Shown: positions 33,765 to 43,017 of the stretch, piece after piece | Layout: each line of letters starts with the position of its first letter | How positions within the stretch are numbered: position 1 is the first letter of the stretch | Assembly (NCBI RefSeq): GCF_014645135.1 | Contig: NZ_BMLH01000008.1 | Span: 1-64,000 of the forward strand | Direction: 5' to 3' | Length of the DNA stretch: 64,000 bases | From: Rheinheimera tangshanensis | GTDB taxonomy: Bacteria > Pseudomonadota > Gammaproteobacteria > Enterobacterales > Alteromonadaceae | Notes under the pieces: model-generated | What the model was told of the DNA's origin: nothing | What the model saw: only the letters and a program-made list of their open reading frames with translations | Databases searched by the model: none | Translations under genes and position numbers: made by a program

Positions 33765-34488
33765 CTAAGCCCACCTCAGTTTTTTCGTATAACACATCTT
33801 GTTCAGACCAGCTCAGGTTGTATAACAAGCTCCAGTCGGTCGCAAAAGAAAATTGACCAAATAAGCCAATACGAGTGACATCCATCACCAATACACGGTT
33901 TGGCAAACGTTCCAGTTCTTTACCTTTGACCAGCAAAGCAGTCAGTGAATCCGTATCGTTAAAGTAATAGCTGGCTTGAATGAGATGGGTATTGGCTGAG
34001 CCTGTGTCTTCAGGTCTGGAGTGATACCAGGTATAGGCATAGCGCCATGAACCCCGATAATGTTCGTTCATCAGGCTATAGCTGCGACTGTCCTGCTGAT
34101 CATCATTGGCAACCGACACTCCGGGTGTCACCACCCAACCTTTAGTCCATTGCCAGGCCAATTGATTACCGATAGATAATTCAGGCCGAACTCTGTTTTG
34201 CGGACTGTAACCGGCTTGCCCCAACCAGGTCAGATTATCACTGATTTTATAGTAGCCATCCGTCAGCCATTCCTGATCCTTTAAGTCAAAACGCTTACTG
34301 CGCTGCCAGCGGGCTCCCCAGCCATAATCTGTGGTCGCATGGCGTAATCCGGCATAATAAAACGAGCCATCGGCAAAACTATTCGACAACTGTTCATACC
34401 CAGCACCGGTTTCCAGTTGATAACTGTCTGCTGCCACACAACAGGCAGGAGTTAAAGCAGCCAGTATAAAGAGTGAGCTTTTCATCAT
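33745..34488 (-). CDS. yaiO: YaiO-family outer-membrane beta-barrel protein
   Basis: The protein has 247 aa with a signal peptide (MMKSSLFILAALTPACCVAA), then alternating amphipathic strands ending in an aromatic residue (EVGLGVRYTL end). QLETGAGYEQLSNSFADG and YYAGLRHATTDYGWG fit the YaiO barrel. It is likely the outer-membrane exit for the polysaccharide made by the operon's GT2. It starts inside the response-regulator stop codon (ATGA overlap). Confidence 0.82.
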   Translation of the reverse strand: MMKSSLFILAALTPACCVAADSYQLETGAGYEQLSNSFADGSFYYAGLRHATTDYGWGARWQRSKRFDLKDQEWLTDGYYKISDNLTWLGQAGYSPQNRVRPELSIGNQLAWQWTKGWVVTPGVSVANDDQQDSRSYSLMNEHYRGSWRYAYTWYHSRPEDTGSANTHLIQASYYFNDTDSLTALLVKGKELERLPNRVLVMDVTRIGLFGQFSFATDWSLLYNLSWSEQDVLYEKTEVGLGVRYTL

Positions 34489-34865
34489 CCTTGTTTCCCT
34501 ATCAGACGACGTAAACGGGCACTGAGCTCAGGCGGCTGAAAGGGTTTCACTAAATAATCATCTGCACCTTTTTTCAGGGCTAGCGCTATATCGTCTTCGC
34601 CCATTTTAGACGTCAGAATCAGCACTGGAACACTAGCCATGGCAGCCTGATTGCGAATTAACTCCAGCAAAAATAAGCCATCAAAAAATGGCAGCATTAA
34701 ATCCAGTACCACAGCACTAAAATCGCGACCGGATAACACCAACTCCTGCGCCTGCTGACCATCTTTCAGCCATTCCACCTGATAACCATCACGTTGCAGA
34801 ATAAAAACCAACAACTTGCCAATCAGCTCATCATCCTCAACCAGCAATACAGTTTTAGCGCCCAT
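34485..34865 (-). CDS. Stand-alone REC-domain response regulator
   Basis: This 126-aa protein is a single receiver domain with no output domain. The acidic pocket is in LVEDDELIG (Glu10, Asp11, Asp12), the phospho-acceptor Asp55 in VVLDLMLPFFDG, and the Lys in YLVKPFQPPEL. As the first gene of the exopolysaccharide operon it probably controls activity through protein contacts, not DNA. No cognate histidine kinase is adjacent. Confidence 0.9.
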   Translation of the reverse strand: MGAKTVLLVEDDELIGKLLVFILQRDGYQVEWLKDGQQAQELVLSGRDFSAVVLDLMLPFFDGLFLLELIRNQAAMASVPVLILTSKMGEDDIALALKKGADDYLVKPFQPPELSARLRRLIGKQG

Positions 34866-34983
34866 TCATACTCCATAGATCTGGCTGTCTCTGGTTCCTT
34901 TCTTAAGCTAATTCCCCCACTTGTTCAAGCTGTAGAGAAAAAAAAGGCAACTGCGGCTAACAAACCAGGGTTAGTCACTGGAT

Positions 34984-34995
34984 TTTGTATACAAA
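34984..34995. promoter_or_regulatory. TTTGTATACAAA palindrome upstream of benE
   Basis: A perfect 12-bp palindrome 43 bp before the benE start. TTGTATACAA is a typical core of GntR-family operators, and a GntR regulator is encoded directly downstream of benE. A second, weaker half-site follows (TGTATTCAAA, about 35005-35014). Confidence 0.65.
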
Positions 34996-35037
34996 TTAAA
35001 TTAATGTATTCAAAAATTATGTATCAGGTGAACTTCG

Positions 35038-36207
35038 ATGTGGCGCGACTTTAGCGTATCGACCATAGCTGCTGGTTTTGTGGCTGTCTTGGTGGGCTTT
35101 GCCAGTTCAGTGGCTATTGTATTTCAGGCGGCCGCTGCGGCTGGCGCCGATCAGGCCGTGATGGCCTCCTGGATTTTGGCTTTAGGTTTGGGTATGGGCC
35201 TGACTTGCATTGGTTTGTCTTTGTATTTTAAAGCCCCAGTCTTAACCGCCTGGTCCACGCCCGGAGCTGCACTGTTAGTCAGTAGCTTGCAAGGTCTGAG
35301 CTTAGCCGAGGCCGTAGGTGTATTTATCTTCGCTGCAGCTTTAAGTTTAGTGCTGGGCCTGACAGGTTGGTTTGAAAAACTCAGCAATAAAATTCCGCTA
35401 CAAATCGCCTCCGCCATGCTGGCTGGTATTTTATTTAATTTTGGTTTGTCGATATTTACCTCTTTGCAGCAAGACTTGTGGCTGGTTGGTTTGATGTGCG
35501 TCACTTACCTGATCAGCAAACAGTATCAGCCCCGTTACGCTATTCCACTGGTGTTGCTGGTGGCTGTGCTTTATGCCAGTCTGCAAGGTCAATTGAGCCT
35601 GGCACAGGTGCATTTTGACTGGCCAGCACCAGTCTGGATTTGGCCAGAGTGGTCCATCAGTGCATTAATTGGCGTGGGCTTACCACTTTTTATTGTCACT
35701 TTAACTTCGCAAAATATTCCGGGTTTGGCGGTGTTTAAAAGCAGCGGGTACAACCTGCCGGTATCACCCCTGATCAATACCAGCGCTTTTACTACTATAG
35801 TGCTGGCGCCACTAGGGGCATTCTCTATTAACTTAGCCGCTATTACTGCCGCTATTTGTGCCAGCCCTGAAGCCCATGCCGATCCAGCAAAAAGATACAG
35901 CGCAGGTGTGGCTGCCGGTATTTTTTATTTGCTAACAGGCTTGGCAGGCGCTGCTGTTGTGGCTTTATTTGCTGCCTTTCCCACCACTTTAGTCACAGCT
36001 TTAGCTGGCCTGGCTTTGCTTGGCACTATAGGCACGAATTTAGCCTTGACCACACAAGCAGGGCCCGACAGAGAAGCAGCGGTAATCACCTTACTGGTGA
36101 CAGTCTCAGGCGTCAGCTTTTTTGGTATAGCTTCAGCCTTTTGGGGTTTAGTGGCTGGGTTACTCTGTGTACTGGCACTTAAACTCCCAAAAAAGCAGGC
36201 GGCCTGA
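35038..36207 (+). CDS. benE: BenE-type benzoate/H+ symporter
   Basis: The protein has 389 aa with about 12 helices. STIAAGFVAVLVGFASSVAI, VLTAWSTPGAALL, GLPLFIVTLTSQNIPGLAVF with SSGYNLP and APLGAFSINLAAITAAICAS are family signatures. It should import benzoate or a similar aromatic/carboxylate with protons. No benzoate catabolic genes are nearby, so the substrate may differ. AGGTGAA five bases before ATG 35038 supports the start. A GntR-type operator lies upstream. Confidence 0.92.
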   Translation: MWRDFSVSTIAAGFVAVLVGFASSVAIVFQAAAAAGADQAVMASWILALGLGMGLTCIGLSLYFKAPVLTAWSTPGAALLVSSLQGLSLAEAVGVFIFAAALSLVLGLTGWFEKLSNKIPLQIASAMLAGILFNFGLSIFTSLQQDLWLVGLMCVTYLISKQYQPRYAIPLVLLVAVLYASLQGQLSLAQVHFDWPAPVWIWPEWSISALIGVGLPLFIVTLTSQNIPGLAVFKSSGYNLPVSPLINTSAFTTIVLAPLGAFSINLAAITAAICASPEAHADPAKRYSAGVAAGIFYLLTGLAGAAVVALFAAFPTTLVTALAGLALLGTIGTNLALTTQAGPDREAAVITLLVTVSGVSFFGIASAFWGLVAGLLCVLALKLPKKQAA

Positions 36208-36208
36208 G

Positions 36209-36844
36209 ATGACCAAAGCCAGTTTATATCAGCAGTTAAAGCAGGATATTCGTCAGGGTATCTGGCCTGCGGGTGCGGTGCTGAATCAGCAAAAGTTATC
36301 AGAGCATTACCAGGTCAGTCGTATTCCGGTGCGGGATGCATTACAGCAACTTAAAGCTGAAGCTTTAGTGGTGATGGCAGGTAAAGCCAGTTTAATGGTG
36401 CCGCCTTTGACAGCAGCGGAAGCTGAAGAGTTATACCAAATCCGCTTGCAACTGGAGCCTATGGCACTACGCCGTGCTTTTCCCCAGCTCAGTTTTAGCC
36501 TGCTGGGCCAGGCTGAAGATTTATTGCACAGAATTGAGCAGGATCAGCATTTATCTGCAGCGGACAGAGGCGCACTTAATTGGCAGTTTCACCTGATGTT
36601 GTATCAGGCCAGCCAGTGCCCACATTTACTGCGTTTACTGCACAGCCTGCACCAGCAAGTGGAACGTTATTTAGGTTTCCAGGAAATCAGCATGAATTAC
36701 GCAGATACCAGCCATCAGGAACACTGGCAACTGCTGGAGTTATTAAGAGCTCAGCAACTGGAGACTGCCATTGCTTTACTCCAGCAGCATATTCAGCAAG
36801 CAGGTGAACTATTGGTGGCTCACCTGCGTGCATTAACCAAATAG
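36209..36844 (+). CDS. GntR/FCD-family transcriptional regulator
   Basis: This is 211 aa from ATG 36209, one base after the benE stop (TGAGATG). The winged helix is at residues 1-70 (LYQQLKQDIRQGIWPAGAVL, NQQKLSEHYQVSRIPVRDAL), and a helical FCD effector domain fills the rest with conserved EPMALRRAF and NWQFHLMLY. It should repress benE and itself from the TTTGTATACAAA site and respond to the transported compound. Confidence 0.92.
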   Translation: MTKASLYQQLKQDIRQGIWPAGAVLNQQKLSEHYQVSRIPVRDALQQLKAEALVVMAGKASLMVPPLTAAEAEELYQIRLQLEPMALRRAFPQLSFSLLGQAEDLLHRIEQDQHLSAADRGALNWQFHLMLYQASQCPHLLRLLHSLHQQVERYLGFQEISMNYADTSHQEHWQLLELLRAQQLETAIALLQQHIQQAGELLVAHLRALTK

Positions 36845-36851
36845 CTTTTAC

Positions 36852-36915
36852 CCAAGGTAATGGATGTTGCAGCCAGAGCACGCAGTCAACTGAGCTGCAA
36901 CTTCAAGTACGAAGG
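36852..36915. repeat. Dispersed palindromic intergenic repeat, copy B
   Basis: This 64-bp relative of the element at 10631-10747 has the same ends (CCAAGGTAATGGATGTTGCA at the left, GAGCTGCAACTTCAAGTAC at the right) but lacks about 50 internal bases. It lies between the convergent GntR and cyclophilin genes and may serve as their terminator. Confidence 0.6.
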
Positions 36916-36917
36916 GG

Positions 36918-37685
36918 TTAAACCTTAGGACGACGCCAGAAGGCCAAACCAGCCAAAACCAGTAATAAAGCAGAACCCATTGAACCACTGCTTGAACCAC
37001 TGTCAGTCACCTGACCTATCAGCGTATTTGGCTTGGGATTCAGGTTGGCCGCTGTAGTTGGGCTGTCATCGATAATGGTCATACGTTCAATAGTTACCAG
37101 ATTACTGGCTGTTACCGGTACCTTATTCGTCCAATCCGTCAGGCTGTAATTACGCAGCGGGGCTTCTCTAAAAGCGCCTCCCGGTACATACAGAGTATTG
37201 ATACTGTCAACAATAGACATGCCGGTTCCAGTCACTACCCCAAACACCGTATAACCGCCATTGTCTTTGTCCAGGTTTGCAGAGTTATCTTTGATATTCA
37301 CATACCAATTCGTAGTAGCGCTGTTCGGACTGTTGTTTATTTTTGCCATAGCTACAGTGCCACGTACATTCGATAATTTGGGTTCATTATCAACCGGGCC
37401 ACGTGCCGGAATATCGGTAAAAGGTGCAGAGTTATTGCCGCTGTAGCGCTTGCCGCCGCCTTGAATCACAAAGTCTTTTAATGAGCGGTGAATGACAGAG
37501 TTGTTATAGGCACCATCTCTGACATAAGTCAGGAAGTTAGTCACAGTTTTTGGGGTAGTTTGGTCAAACAGGTTGATTTCAAAATCACCCATATTAGTTT
37601 CAACCAACACAATAGTAGCGGCGGCGTTATGGCTAATAGCTAAAGCAGCGGTAAAAGTTGCCGCAAGCACAGATTTTTTCAACAT
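36918..37685 (-). CDS. Secreted cyclophilin-type peptidyl-prolyl isomerase with C-terminal sorting-like tail
   Basis: The protein has 255 aa. A signal peptide (VLAATFTAALAISHNAAAT) precedes the cyclophilin domain: VETNMGDFEINLFDQTTPKT, NFLTYVRDGAYNNSVIHRSL, FVIQGGGKRY, FTDIPARGPVDNEPK and GTVAMAKINNSPNSATTNWY. The last 25 residues are SGSSSGSMGSALLLVLAGLA with FWRRPKV: a Gly/Ser segment, a membrane helix and a basic end. This is the layout of GlyGly-CTERM/PEP-CTERM-like sorting tails, so the mature enzyme is probably anchored or processed at the envelope. Confidence 0.88.
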   Translation of the reverse strand: MLKKSVLAATFTAALAISHNAAATIVLVETNMGDFEINLFDQTTPKTVTNFLTYVRDGAYNNSVIHRSLKDFVIQGGGKRYSGNNSAPFTDIPARGPVDNEPKLSNVRGTVAMAKINNSPNSATTNWYVNIKDNSANLDKDNGGYTVFGVVTGTGMSIVDSINTLYVPGGAFREAPLRNYSLTDWTNKVPVTASNLVTIERMTIIDDSPTTAANLNPKPNTLIGQVTDSGSSSGSMGSALLLVLAGLAFWRRPKV

Positions 37686-37768
37686 GGTATGGCTCTCTGA
37701 TTTTAAAGTGACCAGACTTTAATCGAAGAACCGGAACTCAATCCAGCTGCATTACAATTGGTAACGAA

Positions 37769-39709
37769 CTAGCTAACTTTATTAACTCTTTTGCCTTTCG
37801 CAGTAGAGGGAAAACGTCTTTTATTCTTATAGGCTGGCTTTTGTTGAGGGGCGGTTTTTGCGATTTCAACCGACACCTGTGCCTGTTGCACCAGGTTGAT
37901 AATTTCTGGCTGCAACTGCGCCATAAACTCTGGATAATTTTTTTGTTGATGACAAATCTGCTCCAGCTGAGCTTCCCATAAAGCTGTTAGATCCGGTGTG
38001 GTAATACGCTCTGGCAAACTTTGAATAAAAACACGCCCTAGCTGGCTGGCCCGAATTTGTTTGCCATGGCGCTGCAAGTAGCCGCGTTTAAATAACAACT
38101 CCAGAATACCAGCCCGGGTCGCTTCAGTGCCCAAACCTGCGGTTTCTTTTAAGATACGTTTTAGTTCCGGGTCAGTGACAAAACGGCTGATCCCCGTCAT
38201 GGCCGCTAATAAAGTCGCATCAGTGAAATAAGCCGGTGGCTGGGTTTGTTTCGACACTAATTCTGACTGACCTGACTGCAACTCTTGGTCTTTGGTTAAA
38301 GGCGGCAAGCTTTGTTGCTCATCAGTATCCTCATCTTGTTGCTCTTTTTGACTGGCTTTATAAAAAGCCTTCCAACCCAAAGACTGCTCTAGTCTGGCCT
38401 GAGCTTTAAATAAACCTCCGGCAATTTTCAGCAGCGCCTGCTGCTCCAGATAACAAAACGGCGGGAAAAACTGCCATAAAAACTGCCGGGCGATCAGCCA
38501 GTAGAGTTTGGCTTCAAAGCTATTCAGGCTGGCTGATTTCAATGATTTGTCGGTCGGAATAATAGCGTGGTGAGCGGTAATTTTGCTGTCATCCCAGGCT
38601 TTGCTGCGCAGGCTCATACTGGCTTGCTGTTGCATCTCTGCAAGCTCTGGGCTGTTCGCCACTATAGCCCGGCAGACAGCTGCAGACTGGCTAAATTGCT
38701 GCTCTGGCAAATGCCGGCAATCCGAACGAGGGTAAGTGATCAATTGATGGCGTTCATACAATTGCTGACAATTATCCAGCACTTGTTGTGCTGTCATGCC
38801 ATAAAGTTTTGCAGCTTCAATTTGCAAAGCTGACAAGCTAAAAGGCAAAGGCGCGTACTGCTTTTTCGGCAGTTGTTGCACTTGCTCTACTACAGCGACT
38901 TGATGGCTGGTTTTACGTTGCACCAGTTCTGCCAATTCGCGGCTCAATACCCGACCTTCCTCATCCTGATAAGGGGCACAAGCTTCGCTGGGTTGCCAGA
39001 TCGCAGTAAAAGGCCAGTCGGCTCCTGTTAAATGCGCTTTGACCTGATAAAAATCACGGCTGACAAAATTCTCGATTTGTAATTCACGCTGCACGACCAA
39101 ACCCAACACCGGGGTTTGCACGCGCCCTACAGATAACACGCCCTGATAACCTTGCCTCTGGCCATGTAAGGTATAAGCCCGGGTTAAGTTAATACCATAC
39201 AGCCAATCTGCCCGGCTTCGCGCCAGGGCACTTTGCGACAAAGGCGCAAACTCAGAATTCTGCTTTAACTGCTGTAAGGCCAGACGCACAGCGGCAGGAG
39301 TTAAATCGTTCAGCAACAACCTTTTGGTTTGCTTCAGTTTAGTTTGACTGATTTTACTGTGTTGCAGCACCTCATCCACCAGCAACTGGCCTTCCCTGTC
39401 CGGATCGCCAGCATGCACCAGTTCAGTCGCCTCTTTAATCAGTTGAGTCAGAATTTTCAGTTGGGCTTTGCTTTGTGTTTTGGCCACCAGCTTCCATTGG
39501 TCTGGCACTATAGGTAAATGCTCCAGTCGCCAGCTTTTAAAGCTTGGGTCATAGGCTTCAGGTTCGGCCTGCTCCAACAAATGGCCGAGACACCAGCTGA
39601 CTTTATCGCCATTGCTAAGTTGCAGATACCCCTGCTGTTTTTGATGTGAGCCAAAGGCGTCGGCGATAGCACGGGCCATACTGGGCTTTTCAGCAATATA
39701 CAATCTCAT
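37769..39709 (-). CDS. topB: DNA topoisomerase III
   Basis: This is 646 aa from ATG 39709 (MRLYIAEKPSMARAIADAFG); the upstream 17 codons lack support. It is a type IA topoisomerase with TOPRIM Glu in AEKPSMA, the acidic DPDREGQLL, and the active-site Tyr in ITYPRSDCRHL. It decatenates and resolves recombination intermediates. The C-terminus is a basic tail instead of zinc fingers. The length matches E. coli TopB (653 aa). Confidence 0.93.
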   Translation of the reverse strand: MRLYIAEKPSMARAIADAFGSHQKQQGYLQLSNGDKVSWCLGHLLEQAEPEAYDPSFKSWRLEHLPIVPDQWKLVAKTQSKAQLKILTQLIKEATELVHAGDPDREGQLLVDEVLQHSKISQTKLKQTKRLLLNDLTPAAVRLALQQLKQNSEFAPLSQSALARSRADWLYGINLTRAYTLHGQRQGYQGVLSVGRVQTPVLGLVVQRELQIENFVSRDFYQVKAHLTGADWPFTAIWQPSEACAPYQDEEGRVLSRELAELVQRKTSHQVAVVEQVQQLPKKQYAPLPFSLSALQIEAAKLYGMTAQQVLDNCQQLYERHQLITYPRSDCRHLPEQQFSQSAAVCRAIVANSPELAEMQQQASMSLRSKAWDDSKITAHHAIIPTDKSLKSASLNSFEAKLYWLIARQFLWQFFPPFCYLEQQALLKIAGGLFKAQARLEQSLGWKAFYKASQKEQQDEDTDEQQSLPPLTKDQELQSGQSELVSKQTQPPAYFTDATLLAAMTGISRFVTDPELKRILKETAGLGTEATRAGILELLFKRGYLQRHGKQIRASQLGRVFIQSLPERITTPDLTALWEAQLEQICHQQKNYPEFMAQLQPEIINLVQQAQVSVEIAKTAPQQKPAYKNKRRFPSTAKGKRVNKVS

Positions 39710-39813
39710 TAGCAATTCACTGTATGAAAACACAGTTAATTTAACCGTAATTTTTACCAAAAAGCAAAGACCGGAGCATTTGTTTTCTTATGGGCACGGA
39801 GTAAGCTAGAACT

Positions 39814-42504
39814 TTGCCGGTACAGACCGGAGTCAAGTCAGGTGAATTGTCAGTTTTGATCTCTCTTTCAGCCTTTAGTACCGCCTTAATCCGCAGCCTC
39901 TTGCTGGCTGTTGGTTACTTTTCGTTTGGATATCTTGCCTTGATGCAGGCCATAGCTCCGGGTCTGGCCACCGCAGTGTTTCCTTCTATTGGTATTGCCA
40001 TCGCAGCCACTCTGCTGTGGGGGTACTCCATGCTGTTTGGCGCTTTCATTGGCTCTTTTGTATTAGTCTTCAGCATCGGCGATTGGCCGGACAGCAGCTT
40101 ATGGCAGGAGCAACTAAGGCACTGTTTTAGCATGGCGGCTATCACTGTGCTCACTGTCGCTTTAGCCGTCTGGTCTGTTCGACGTTTTGCTGACTTTCAC
40201 ACCGCACTGACCCACGAACGCAGCATCATTGGTTTATTTATTCTGGCAGGCCCAGTTGCTTGCCTGGTCAGCTCAGGTTTATCTACTGCGGTTTTACTGC
40301 AGGGTAATTTACTCAGTGTCGACAATATCCAACAGAATTGGCTGACCTGGTGGATAGGTGACATGTTGGGCGTGATGATCTTTCTGCCTTTAACTTTTAT
40401 GTTGTTTGCCAGACCCAGGGCTTTATGGCGGTCGCGCTGGCTGACCGTTGGTTTGCCTTTGCTGGTGTGTGCTGTTTTGGTAATCGCATTGTCTATTCGC
40501 GCCCGTTTTCAATATCAGGACTCTCAGCAGCAACGTTTTTTTGACCAGGCAGACCAAATCAATGCCACCCTCCAGTTCAGGGTCAGCAAAGTTCTGCAAA
40601 AAATGCAGTCGCTCGAGCGTTTATTTGCCACACAACCTGAAATTACAGAGGCAATGTTTCAGCAGTTTCTGCGTAATTATCCTTGGCAGGAGTCTGGTGT
40701 CTTGTATTTTGATTGGGTCGAACAAGTCAGCCATGCCAGGCGGCTTGAACTTGAATCTGAGTTCCCTTTTCTGGAATATGCCACGCCCGGAGTAAGACCT
40801 GCCGCGCTCAGACCCAACTACAGTATTATCCGCTATATGGCATCAGCAGCGGGCGACCGCCATTTAATTGGCCTGGATTTAAGCGCTGAAGCTAAACGCA
40901 AAGAGGCCATGGACTACGCCAGAGATCTGGGTGATATCAGTATGACAGCCCCGGTCAAGCTGGTGAATGGGGATGATGCAGTGCTGTTTTTCATTCCTGT
41001 GTATCAACATGGTACAGAGCCTAAAACTCTGGCCGAGCGCAGACAACAACTACGTGGTTTTGTCTGTGGTATTTTTTCGACAAAGGTGCTGATACAAACC
41101 AGCTTAAGCCAGTATGACAATTCAGAATTCCAGTTACAGATTAAAGATTTAGGAACGGGAGATTTTTACTACGGGACACCAGTAGCTTCATCAGGTGCCA
41201 GTTGGCTGAACTGGGTTAATTTCTGGTCTTATGCCGGCCGGACCATGGAGTTACAGCTGGTCCCAGGCCCCAAAATACTGGCTGCAAGTTCTGGCCATCA
41301 AAGCTGGTATGTGCTGAGTGGTGGATTGGTGTTGTGCAGTTTATTAGGCATATTTCTGTTGGTTCTGACCGGCCGCTCAGCCCGTATTGAGCACTTAATA
41401 GCACAGCGTACTAAAGAGTTAAGTTCGATTCTTGATAACGCAGTAGAGTCCATCATCATAGTGGATCAGCAGGGCATCATAGAGCGTGTTAATAAAGAAA
41501 CCTCCTTGTTGTTTGGCTACACAATGCCTGCGTTGTTGCGTCAGCCCGTCAGCAAGTTACTGGCGTATTTACCCGAACATAAAAATCACCAGCTACTACA
41601 ACCCTTAACTATCGACCAGTTGAACTTGTGGGTAGGCCACACAGTGGAGATCACGGGGCTGAGCGAAGAGGGTCAGCAAATACCGCTGGAAATGGGGTTA
41701 AGCCGGGTTGATGTTGCAGATAAACATTTATACACCCTGATGCTACATGACCTGCGTGAACGCAAAAAAATTGACCGGATGAAAAGCGAGTTTATATCGA
41801 CAGTCAGTCACGAACTGCGTACTCCTTTGACCTCTATAAATGGCTCTTTAGGCTTATTAGCTGGAGGTGTAGTGGGCGAATTACCCCCACAAGCGCAGCA
41901 ACTGGTGCAAATAGCCAAAACGAATACCGACCGTTTGGCCCGTCTGGTCAACGATATTCTGGATATAGAAAAGCTGGAATTTGGCCAGTTAAAGCTGCAG
42001 CCTTCAGAGGTTGAAGTGCTGGCTTTATTGCAGGAAGCCAAAGAGCAAAATCAGGCTTATGCTGATAAATATTTAGTACGACTGGATTTAGTTGTGCCAT
42101 CAGATACCAAGCCTGTTTATTTGTATCAGGACAAATTCCGCTTGCTGCAAATTCTGTCGAATTTAATCTCTAATGCCATTAAATTTTCGCCCATTCATTC
42201 GGTCGTCACTTTAAGTTATCAGTTAACACAACAGCAGTTGGTGATCCAGGTGACAGATCAGGGTGCAGGCATAGCCGAATCCTTCAGAAGCAAGATTTTT
42301 CAGAAATTCGCTCAGGCCGACAGCTCAGACAGTCGCAGCAATCAGGGATCAGGCTTAGGTTTAAATATTAGTAAAACACTGGTAGAGATGATGCAAGGCA
42401 GTATCGACTTTGAATCAGAGCTCGGTAAAGGTACCTGCTTTAGCCTGACTTTTCCTTACTACCCACAATTCAATCGACACGAAAAAACTCAGCGGCCTGA
42501 GTAG
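39814..42504 (+). CDS. MASE1-CHASE-PAS hybrid-input histidine kinase
   Basis: This is about 896 aa. Eight to nine N-terminal helices form a MASE1 sensor (VFPSIGIAIAATLLWGYSML), then a periplasmic CHASE domain (about 240-480: ESGVLYFDWVEQVSHARRLE, FFIPVYQHG), a helix, a PAS domain (ILDNAVESIIIVDQQGII), the HisKA box SHELRTPLTSI, and an HATPase with NLISNAIKF, DQGAGI and GSGLGLNI. It senses an extracellular signal. No response regulator is next to it. The TTG at 39814 is a tentative start; another TTG at about 39847 with AGGTGA is possible. Confidence 0.88.
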   Translation: MPVQTGVKSGELSVLISLSAFSTALIRSLLLAVGYFSFGYLALMQAIAPGLATAVFPSIGIAIAATLLWGYSMLFGAFIGSFVLVFSIGDWPDSSLWQEQLRHCFSMAAITVLTVALAVWSVRRFADFHTALTHERSIIGLFILAGPVACLVSSGLSTAVLLQGNLLSVDNIQQNWLTWWIGDMLGVMIFLPLTFMLFARPRALWRSRWLTVGLPLLVCAVLVIALSIRARFQYQDSQQQRFFDQADQINATLQFRVSKVLQKMQSLERLFATQPEITEAMFQQFLRNYPWQESGVLYFDWVEQVSHARRLELESEFPFLEYATPGVRPAALRPNYSIIRYMASAAGDRHLIGLDLSAEAKRKEAMDYARDLGDISMTAPVKLVNGDDAVLFFIPVYQHGTEPKTLAERRQQLRGFVCGIFSTKVLIQTSLSQYDNSEFQLQIKDLGTGDFYYGTPVASSGASWLNWVNFWSYAGRTMELQLVPGPKILAASSGHQSWYVLSGGLVLCSLLGIFLLVLTGRSARIEHLIAQRTKELSSILDNAVESIIIVDQQGIIERVNKETSLLFGYTMPALLRQPVSKLLAYLPEHKNHQLLQPLTIDQLNLWVGHTVEITGLSEEGQQIPLEMGLSRVDVADKHLYTLMLHDLRERKKIDRMKSEFISTVSHELRTPLTSINGSLGLLAGGVVGELPPQAQQLVQIAKTNTDRLARLVNDILDIEKLEFGQLKLQPSEVEVLALLQEAKEQNQAYADKYLVRLDLVVPSDTKPVYLYQDKFRLLQILSNLISNAIKFSPIHSVVTLSYQLTQQQLVIQVTDQGAGIAESFRSKIFQKFAQADSSDSRSNQGSGLGLNISKTLVEMMQGSIDFESELGKGTCFSLTFPYYPQFNRHEKTQRPE

Positions 42505-42612
42505 AGACAAGCGGGCTTAAAAAAGAAATTTCGTGGTGTTGTCGATACTCATCCCCCCGGTCCGACTAAGCTGTGTGAATCATAAATCCATTACACAGCA
42601 ACAGGAGGGCTT

Positions 42613-43017
42613 ATGGCCAAAATGCTTTTTGTTAATTTACCTTGCAGCAACTTAACTGCTGCAATCGAATTTTATCAGGCACTGGGTTTTAGCCAGAATA
42701 TGCAGTTCAGCGATAACACAGCAGCTTGTATGGTCTGGAGCGAGCATATTTTTGTTATGTTACTCACGCACGCCAAATGGCAGAGTTTTACCCAAAGACC
42801 AATACCAGACTCAGGCAGCAGCGAAGTGATGCTGGCGTTAAGTTGTGACAACAAAGCAGCGGTGGATCAGGTCTGTGCTGCGGCGGATAAAGCCGGTGGT
42901 ACCGCCGACATCAATGCAAAACAGGATTTAGGTTTTATGTATGGCCGCTCAGTGTTGGATTTAGATGGCCATATCTGGGAGTTTTTCTGGATGGACCCGG
43001 CCGCAGTGGCTGGTTAG
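42613..43017 (+). CDS. VOC/glyoxalase superfamily protein
   Basis: This 134-aa protein has two betaalphabetabetabeta modules: LFVNLPCSNLTAAIEFYQAL, FSDNTAACMVWSEHIFVMLL and MYGRSVLDLDGHIWEFFWMD. GGAGGG nine bases before ATG is a strong ribosome site. It is related to the extradiol dioxygenase-like/glyoxalase group but the metal ligands are not conserved enough to assign a reaction. It overlaps the kdpE stop by 4 bp (convergent). Confidence 0.88.
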   Translation: MAKMLFVNLPCSNLTAAIEFYQALGFSQNMQFSDNTAACMVWSEHIFVMLLTHAKWQSFTQRPIPDSGSSEVMLALSCDNKAAVDQVCAAADKAGGTADINAKQDLGFMYGRSVLDLDGHIWEFFWMDPAAVAG

